DNA from: a virus
DNA length: 20,196 nt
Virus record (IMG/VR): IMGVR_UViG_3300044729_001674
Coordinates: 1-20,196 of that record
Strand: one strand, 5' to 3'
The notes below the pieces were generated by a model, which saw only the letters and a list, made by a program, of their open reading frames with translations, was not told the DNA's origin and did not search any database. Within the stretch, counting starts at the first letter, position 1, and each line of letters starts with the position of its first letter. A program made the translations under genes and the position numbers. This document shows positions 19,896 to 20,196 of the stretch, piece after piece.

Positions 19896-20196
19896 TTAGG
19901 CGTAGGTCAGTGCGCCGGTCCCGGTGATCGTGTAGTTCACCGTCACGAGTCCGTTTTCAGCCGCGGCGATGCTGGCCTGGACGAAAGCGTTCCCGCTGTA
20001 ATAGTTGGTGCCGTCGATGTAGAACCGCGCCGCGACGGTCGTACCGCCGAGAAACGCCGTCTGCATGGCGACGTGGCCATTGGTGTCGGTGTCGTCGAAG
20101 CGCCCGGATGCCGAGCCGCTCCATTCGCGAATCGTTGCGGATCGCTCTTTCCAGACGTCGCCGAACGCTTGGGTTTCCTCAAGGCCGGTAGACACG
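19896..20196 (-). CDS. Tail tube-like protein (copy A), N-terminus outside window
   Basis: The visible 100 codons end at TAA 19898-19896, ten bases before the next gene's start. The phrase 'LEETQAFGDVWKERSATIRE' matches the downstream tube protein's LEETQTFGDSWKER, so the two are paralogous. The rest (GSASGRFDDTDTNGHVAMQ, then FYIDGTNYYSGNAFVQAS) reads as a beta-barrel with a hairpin. A GTG at 20195 could be mistaken for a start but the homology shows that sequence continues beyond the edge. Probably a second tube or tail terminator-adjacent structural protein. Confidence 0.72.
   Translation of the reverse strand, partial: VSTGLEETQAFGDVWKERSATIREWSGSASGRFDDTDTNGHVAMQTAFLGGTTVAARFYIDGTNYYSGNAFVQASIAAAENGLVTVNYTITGTGALTYA

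Noticed and set aside
1-20196. tRNA genes, CRISPR arrays, insertion sequences, attachment sites
   Set aside because: I looked for tRNA-like folds, regularly spaced repeats, transposase motifs and terminal inverted repeats by eye and found none that I could support.

Overview
The window is a stretch of a tailed-phage genome (free virus or prophage), with every supportable gene on the minus strand, so transcription runs from high to low coordinates. Genes are packed with ATGA, GTGA or TAATG stop/start overlaps. The tail module has a tape-measure protein and a frameshifted tail chaperone but no sheath or baseplate-wedge genes, which points to a long non-contractile (siphovirus-type) tail. The base composition is GC-rich. 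Several proteins begin with short Sec signal peptides ending in 'ALAQ' or 'HAQ', a look I associate with Acidobacteria of the Bryobacter/Solibacter type. That host assignment is an inference and was not tested by any search.

In transcription order: (1) 20196-10954, tail module: two adjacent related tail-tube-like proteins (the first cut by the window edge), a tail assembly chaperone with a programmed -1 frameshift at A AAA AAC producing a G/GT-type pair, an 865-aa tape measure protein, a 646-aa tail hub/tip protein and a 1096-aa fibre that starts with a signal peptide. (2) 10946-6733, fibre-to-lysis accessory region: three small exported proteins, a calcineurin-like phosphoesterase, a small HTH-like protein, an L,D-transpeptidase-fold protein, two small unknowns, a holin and a second exported fibre-like protein. 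It ends at two near-identical tandem terminators. (3) 6590-5760: a short operon of three small genes behind a promoter whose spacer carries a perfect 8-bp-arm palindrome; it ends in a terminator. (4) 5709-4905: a micro-operon of five genes of 38-62 codons, most too short for ordinary gene calling, headed by a ribbon-helix-helix protein and chained by GTG starts; three encode membrane proteins. (5) 4724-1: a small membrane protein, then a RecB/YqaJ-type exonuclease with a Cas4-like set of four cysteines, a RecT annealing protein, an OB-fold-like probable ssDNA-binding protein, and a tail of small unknown, coiled-coil or membrane proteins running off the left edge.

Regions 1-2 are late functions (tail, adsorption, lysis). 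Regions 3-5 look early: regulation, membrane takeover and two-component recombination. I see no capsid, terminase, portal, integrase, polymerase, tRNA, CRISPR or insertion sequence. The most notable points are the exported fibre-side proteins, an L,D-transpeptidase where an endolysin is expected, the cysteine-cluster exonuclease, the micro-operon with a possible autoregulatory operator, and the frameshift site.
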